Assembly (NCBI GenBank): GCA_025800435.1
Contig: JAOXRV010000135.1
Span: forward strand, 1 to 9,917
DNA from: Cellvibrionaceae bacterium
GTDB lineage: Bacteria > Pseudomonadota > Gammaproteobacteria > Pseudomonadales > Cellvibrionaceae
Length of the DNA: 9,917 nucleotides
Reading direction: 5' to 3'
The translations under genes and the position numbers were made by a program. Below, piece by piece: positions 6,874-9,917 of the stretch (positions within the stretch are counted from its first letter, which is position 1; each line of letters begins with the position of its first letter). The notes below the pieces were generated by a model, which was given only the letters and a program-made list of their open reading frames with translations, was not told the origin of the DNA and did no database searches.

Positions 6874-7004
6874 TTTACCTACTGCCAGCTAAAAATCATC
6901 CAAGATTTTTAGCTGGCCCCAGGCGCTAAAGCGCTGCGTAAAAGTGTGATTTTACTTGCGCTTTAGCGCCTGAAGCCGGCTCCTGCCGGCTTTACCTACT
7001 GCCA
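6874..7004. repeat. Hairpin cluster flanked by a 14-bp direct repeat (REP-like)
   Basis: TTTACCTACTGCCA occurs at 6874-6887 and again at 6991-7004. Within this span lie three inverted repeats: a 14-bp stem 6884-6897/6904-6917; a 14-bp stem AGGCGCTAAAGCGC at 6921-6934 with its complement at 6958-6971, which encloses a second GTAAAA/TTTTAC stem (6938-6943/6950-6955); and AAGCCGGC/GCCGGCTT (6973-6980/6985-6992). All arms are perfect. The last resembles the GC-rich REP cores common between genes in pseudomonads. The element fills the whole convergent gap between nhaB and rraA. Confidence 0.8.
6973..6995 (+). terminator. Possible terminator at the convergent nhaB/rraA junction
   Basis: An 8-bp GC-rich stem AAGCCGGC-tcct-GCCGGCTT is followed by a short TTTA on the plus strand. 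The T tail is weak, but together with the two stems just before it (6884-6917 and 6921-6971) the region could stop transcription coming from nhaB, and possibly from rraA in the other direction. It overlaps the repeat cluster, so termination may be a secondary role. Confidence 0.4.
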
Positions 7005-7010
7005 AGTATG

Positions 7011-7502
7011 TTACTCGGGCATCGATAGGGCTTCGGCACTAACCACCACACCATTGCAATCGGCATAGACATATTCGCCCGCAATAAAATCGACACCGCC
7101 AAAATTAATGGGAATATTCAAATCGCCAATGCCGCGCTTTTCGGTTTTTAAGGGAATGGTGCCCAGGGCCTGAACGCCCAGATCTAGCTCGGCAATGGCA
7201 GCAGCATCGCGGATGCAGCCGTAGATAATAATCCCCTCCCAAGCATTTTTAACGGCGTTCTCTGCGATCATATCGCCGAGTAGTGCCTTGCGCAGGGAGC
7301 CGCCACCGTCGACCACCATCACCTTGCCCGCACCGGGCTGGCCGGCCTGCTCTTTAACCAGTGAGTTATCTTCATGGCATTTAATGGTCACAATCTGGCC
7401 GCCAAAAGAGCTGCGGCCGCCGTAGTTGCGGGTAATGGTGGGGGTGACAACGCGCACCAGCTCGGGGTAGCTATCGCACAAATCTGGGGTAATGTATTGC
7501 AT
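7011..7502 (-). CDS. rraA: RraA family protein (RNase E regulator A / HMG-aldolase-like)
   Basis: The 163-residue protein matches RraA along its whole length: MQYITPDLCDSYPELVRVV, NYGGRSSFGGQIVTIKCHEDN, KVMVVDGGGSLRKALLGD and INFGGVDFIAGEYVYADCNG. E. coli RraA forms a ring-shaped trimer that binds RNase E and RhlB and inhibits RNA decay. Unlike E. coli RraA, this protein keeps D-X20-R-D (Asp77, Arg98, Asp99), the metal and pyruvate site signature of the related 4-hydroxy-4-methyl-2-oxoglutarate aldolases, so it may be an aldolase or oxaloacetate decarboxylase instead of, or besides, an RNase E regulator. The frame is open 18 codons further upstream, but the ATG at 7502-7500 aligns with the RraA N-terminus and has GAGGA six bases before it. 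It is last in a leftward cluster behind a Rieske protein and a hydrolase-fold protein. Fold very sure; activity uncertain. Confidence 0.9.
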   Translation of the reverse strand: MQYITPDLCDSYPELVRVVTPTITRNYGGRSSFGGQIVTIKCHEDNSLVKEQAGQPGAGKVMVVDGGGSLRKALLGDMIAENAVKNAWEGIIIYGCIRDAAAIAELDLGVQALGTIPLKTEKRGIGDLNIPINFGGVDFIAGEYVYADCNGVVVSAEALSMPE

Positions 7503-7528
7503 GGTAATTCCTCGTAGTAGTATCGGGG

Positions 7529-7556
7529 AATATACCCACTGATCGCTCAAACACAA
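7529..7556 (-). promoter_or_regulatory. Weak candidate promoter for the rraA-like gene
   Basis: On the minus strand TTGTGT (7556-7551) and TATATT (7534-7529) are 16 bases apart, in the 93-base gap between the Rieske stop and the rraA start. The -10 matches 5/6 of consensus, the -35 only 3/6. If active, it would give rraA a leader of about 20 bases and independence from the upstream pair. Confidence 0.32.
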
Positions 7557-7595
7557 GCTATAGCGGCCATTCAGGGGGTTTATAGTTACTACGCG

Positions 7596-7898
7596 CTACA
7601 ACTCAACCCCGAGGGTGTCACCGTGATAGACCGGCAGATAGCGCTTGAGGGTAAAGTGAGGTTGTTCGATACAGCGGTCGCTGCGCAGATCAAAGGCCAG
7701 GCCGTGGGCCGGACAACGCAGGCTCTGGCCATCGCAGCTGCCATTGACCAGCGATTGGCCGGCGTGGGGACAGCGCGCATCCAGCAGATGGGTATAACCA
7801 TCGACTTGCAACAGCAAAATATCGCGCCCGGCGACGCGGTGACATTCGCGCAGGCCATCAACAAGCCGATGCAGTTTGCTCAGGGGGTAAAACGCCAC
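7596..7898 (-). CDS. Small stand-alone Rieske [2Fe-2S] protein
   Basis: The 100-residue protein is a single Rieske domain. The cluster ligands are Cys43 and His45 (CPHAG) and Cys62 and His65 (CPAHG), a CxH-X16-CxxH arrangement that binds a [2Fe-2S] cluster through two Cys and two His. FYPLSKLHRLVDG at the N-terminus and LLLQVDGYTHLLDARCPHAG are typical of small ferredoxin-like Rieske proteins that pass electrons to an oxygenase or other partner; no oxygenase is nearby. The start is uncertain. The frame opens at a TTG at 7961, but I prefer the GTG at 7898-7896, which has GGAG seven bases upstream and begins just before the conserved FYPL. Either way it overlaps the end of the hydrolase-fold gene (by 41 bases with this start), indicating coupled translation. 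Physiological partner unknown. Confidence 0.85.
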   Translation of the reverse strand: MAFYPLSKLHRLVDGLRECHRVAGRDILLLQVDGYTHLLDARCPHAGQSLVNGSCDGQSLRCPAHGLAFDLRSDRCIEQPHFTLKRYLPVYHGDTLGVEL

Positions 7899-8772
7899 AG
7901 CCGCGCTCCATTGGTTGCAACCACTGGGCCACAGGCTGCCAAAATAGCTCAGGCTTTGCAAGGTCGAGCGCCCCGAGCGGGTCGATACGTCCTTGCTCTA
8001 GCAACTGCTGTAAACCTTTCTCCAGGCGCTGCTGGGGCGCGGCGATCAAGGCTATCGGCGGTTGTGCCTGTTGCCCCAGGCGCTGCCACAAATCGATGCC
8101 GAGACTGCGCCCGCGCCGCAACAGCGGGCCCTGCTCGCGCCACAGCTGCTGGCGCAGGTAGCGGGGCTCGGGCTCGGGGCCGCGGCGCTGATTGCGCGGC
8201 TCGCCAAAGCCTATGGTTTCGGCCAGATAATTGGCGCCGGGCAAACGCCCCAAGCCAGCGCTGGGAAACGGCGCACCCAGACCCAATATGGCCGCACAGC
8301 TGCCGGCCACCAGCGAGCCGGCGCCCTGGGCCATGAGCCCCGCCGCAAAGCCCTCTTCTGCCCCGATCAAAACCGGGCTGTGACCGTTGACCTCGGCGAT
8401 AAAAGCCAACACCGCCGGCAGGTCGTAGCGGCTGTAGTCAAGCAGGCTATTGCGTTCAAACCGTTGGTTGCGCGGCGACAGGCCGTGACCGCGTGCGTCC
8501 AGCAACCACACATCGTAGCCTTGGCGTGCCAAGTAGGGTCCCAGGCCATTTTGGCCAAGCCAGTAGCGGTGGTTTTGATAGCAGCCGTGAAACAGCACAA
8601 TCGGCAGCGGTCGCCGGGGCGGGCAACCATCTAGCCCCAGGCGCATAACCGCCAGCTCCACACTTTTATCGGGGCTGTTATTGGGCTTGATTAGATAGAC
8701 GTCTTCGAGCAAATCGCCACGGGCCTCGGCGCTGTGGAGACGGACTGGGAACAGTCGGCTACTGCTTTTCAT
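7858..8772 (-). CDS. Alpha/beta-hydrolase-fold protein, probable pseudoenzyme
   Basis: The 304 residues show the alpha/beta-hydrolase start: PIVLFHGCYQNHRYW (57-71, oxyanion HG at 62-63), then GYDVWLLDARGHGLSP (85-100). The nucleophile elbow, normally G-x-S-x-G, reads GAEEG (137-141), so Glu139 stands where Ser is expected. The usual catalytic His near the C-terminus is also not evident: the matching region reads DLAKPELFWQPVAQWL (270-285). The protein may thus be non-hydrolytic or use other chemistry. A Gly/Arg/Gln-rich stretch (188-240) replaces part of the cap. No signal peptide; cytosolic. The ATG (8772-8770) has GAAGG six bases upstream, and a TATAAT box lies at 8828-8823. It heads a leftward cluster with the overlapping Rieske gene and the rraA-like gene. 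Substrate unknown; relatives include lipase/esterase-like proteins. Confidence 0.85.
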   Translation of the reverse strand: MKSSSRLFPVRLHSAEARGDLLEDVYLIKPNNSPDKSVELAVMRLGLDGCPPRRPLPIVLFHGCYQNHRYWLGQNGLGPYLARQGYDVWLLDARGHGLSPRNQRFERNSLLDYSRYDLPAVLAFIAEVNGHSPVLIGAEEGFAAGLMAQGAGSLVAGSCAAILGLGAPFPSAGLGRLPGANYLAETIGFGEPRNQRRGPEPEPRYLRQQLWREQGPLLRRGRSLGIDLWQRLGQQAQPPIALIAAPQQRLEKGLQQLLEQGRIDPLGALDLAKPELFWQPVAQWLQPMERGCGVLPPEQTASAC

Positions 8773-8822
8773 TCGGAACCTTCGAGCTGGGCCAATTGGC
8801 CGCAGGGTTAAACGGGGCGGCG

Positions 8823-8828
8823 ATTATA
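8823..8828 (-). promoter_or_regulatory. Consensus -10 box ahead of the hydrolase-Rieske-rraA cluster
   Basis: TATAAT occurs on the minus strand at 8828-8823, about 50 bases ahead of the hydrolase ATG. A good -35 at 16-18 bases was not found, so recognition may depend on an activator or on the AT-rich upstream DNA (8829-8895). This is the best promoter candidate for the leftward cluster. Confidence 0.42.
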
Positions 8829-8896
8829 ACCAAATTTACTACAAATTCATTAACTGCAACTAAATAGAGCAAGTATCTTGGTACTAAAAATTGTTT

Positions 8897-8926
8897 TGGC
8901 CGTTCAAGGCGGGCTTGGGTTAGAAT
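8897..8926 (+). promoter_or_regulatory. Candidate promoter for pabB
   Basis: TAGAAT (8921-8926) matches 5/6 of the -10 consensus; the best -35 at 18 bases is a poor TGGCCG (8897-8902). The predicted transcript would start about 20 bases before the pabB ATG at 8954. No Shine-Dalgarno sequence is visible in the cctctttagccctcgttttt leader, so a short-leader mRNA with weak initiation is likely. It lies back to back with the TATAAT of the opposite cluster, about 95 bases away. Confidence 0.38.
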
Positions 8927-8953
8927 AGCCACCTCTTTAGCCCTCGTTTTTCT

Positions 8954-9917
8954 ATGTACAGCTACGACCTACCCTATTTTGCCGACAGCAGTGAGCTGTT
9001 TGCCCGTATCGCCGACTTGCCCCAGGCGGTGTGGCTTGACAGCTGTGCCCAATTCGGCAGCCAGGGGCGCTACGACATCATGGCGGCGGAGCCCCAGTTA
9101 CAACTGCGAGGCACTCTTGAGCAGTTAGAGATTCGAACGCCCCACGGCCACTATCAACAAAGCGGCGACTGTTTTGGCTTTATCGCCGAACAGCTGGCAG
9201 CGCTGCCGCGGGAACTGCCCCAAAACCTGCCATTTTGTGGTGGCTTGATCGGCTATTTCGCTTATGAACTGGGCACAGGCCTGGGGTTTAACCGGGTCAA
9301 AACCCAACAGCCCAATATACCGCTGGATGATATCAACGCGGGCATCTACGCCTGGACATTAATTCAAGACCACCACTCCAAACGCTGCTGGCTACTGTGT
9401 TTAAAAACCTGCCCGGCTGCGGTGCGTGAAGATATTCAGCGGCGCTGTCGCAGCGCTGCCCCGGTGGCCGAGCACGGCTACCGCGCCGGGCACTTTTCAG
9501 CCAATATGAGCCGCGCCGAATACCTTGCCAAGCTGGCAGTCATCGACGACTATATTCACGCTGGCGACTGCTACCAAGTTAATTTCGCCCAGCGCTTTAG
9601 CGCCGAGTTCAGCGGCTCAGCCCTGGCGGCCTACAATCAGCTGCGGCGCCAATTGCCCTCCCCCTACAGCGCTTTTATGCAACTGGATCGGGGCGCGATA
9701 CTAAGCCACTCACCCGAGCGTTTTTTACGGGTACAGGGAGAGCGGGTCGATACTAAACCCATTAAAGGCACCATCGCCCGAGGTAAGACCCCCGCCGAAG
9801 ACCAAGCACTGGCCAAACAATTGCAAAACAGCATTAAAGATCGAGCTGAAAACCTGATGATTGTGGATTTACTGCGCAATGACTTAAGCCGCAGCTGCAA
9901 GCTGGGCAGCGTGCGTG
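8954..9917 (+). CDS. pabB: Aminodeoxychorismate synthase component I (PabB), 3' truncated by window edge
   Basis: Open from the ATG at 8954 to the last base with no stop; 321 residues are visible, against about 450 in the family, so roughly the last third is outside. PabB converts chorismate to 4-amino-4-deoxychorismate using ammonia from the PabA glutaminase, on the way to 4-aminobenzoate and folate. The N-terminal part (1-180) includes CGGLIGYFAYELG (95-107). The chorismate-binding domain starts near 185: YLAKLAVIDDYIHAGDCYQVNFAQRF (190-214), SPERFLRV (253-260) and KPIKGTIARG (268-277). The last has Lys271 in PIKGT, which separates PabB from TrpE (PIAGT) and is the residue that attacks chorismate in E. 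coli PabB. RAENLMIVDLLRNDLSR (297-313) follows. It stands alone on the plus strand, divergent from the hydrolase cluster. No clear ribosome site, but the N-terminus aligns well with the family. Confidence 0.95.
   Translation, partial: MYSYDLPYFADSSELFARIADLPQAVWLDSCAQFGSQGRYDIMAAEPQLQLRGTLEQLEIRTPHGHYQQSGDCFGFIAEQLAALPRELPQNLPFCGGLIGYFAYELGTGLGFNRVKTQQPNIPLDDINAGIYAWTLIQDHHSKRCWLLCLKTCPAAVREDIQRRCRSAAPVAEHGYRAGHFSANMSRAEYLAKLAVIDDYIHAGDCYQVNFAQRFSAEFSGSALAAYNQLRRQLPSPYSAFMQLDRGAILSHSPERFLRVQGERVDTKPIKGTIARGKTPAEDQALAKQLQNSIKDRAENLMIVDLLRNDLSRSCKLGSVR

Noticed and set aside
7503..7556. 18-codon upstream extension of the rraA-like gene
   Set aside because: RraA homologues begin at the downstream methionine, which has its own well-spaced GAGGA; the extension also overlaps a candidate promoter.
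7623..8336. Long plus-strand open frame of 237 codons
   Set aside because: Antisense shadow of the Rieske and hydrolase-fold genes; low-complexity Ala/Arg/Gly-rich product, typical of GC-rich opposite-strand reading.
8062..8634. Plus-strand open frame of 190 codons
   Set aside because: Antisense to the hydrolase-fold gene, which shows clear fold motifs; this frame shows none.

Overview
The window looks like ordinary chromosomal core DNA of a moderately GC-rich gammaproteobacterium, close to the Pseudomonadales/Cellvibrionales (possibly marine). The evidence is the gene set (fimL, nudC, sohB, nhaB, rraA-like, pabB, a DUF934 protein) and a gene order that, as I recall it, resembles Pseudomonas, where nhaB, fimL and nudC lie close together. 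No phage, plasmid, transposase, CRISPR, tRNA or rRNA signature was seen.

Layout. (1) 1-312, plus: 3' end of a DUF934 gene, a family normally next to cysI (sulfite reductase). (2) 313-552: gene-free spacer with a 21-bp tandem duplication and a 110-nt nested inverted repeat (perfect 30-bp arms). (3) 5036-553, minus: fimL, nudC, an unnamed two-helix membrane protein and sohB. fimL and nudC overlap by ATGA and are surely co-transcribed; the other two have plausible promoters of their own. (4) 5037-5363: divergent spacer between fimL and nhaB. (5) 5364-6866, plus: nhaB, Na+/H+ antiporter. (6) 6867-7010: convergent spacer packed with three hairpins inside a 14-bp direct repeat. (7) 8772-7011, minus: an alpha/beta-hydrolase-fold protein, an overlapping small Rieske protein, then an RraA-family protein. 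(8) 8773-8953: divergent promoter spacer. (9) 8954-9917, plus: pabB, cut by the window edge.

Functionally these are mixed housekeeping genes: sulfur assimilation, envelope proteolysis, NAD(H)/NAD-cap hydrolysis, type IV pilus/cAMP signalling scaffold, sodium homeostasis, RNA-decay regulation or pyruvate-type aldolase chemistry, and folate synthesis. I did not find a clear new multi-gene system. The points most worth a second look are the two intergenic repeat structures, an alpha/beta-hydrolase-fold protein that seems to have lost its catalytic serine (likely a pseudoenzyme) and is translationally overlapped with a Rieske protein, and an RraA-family protein that keeps the D-X20-R-D aldolase motif.
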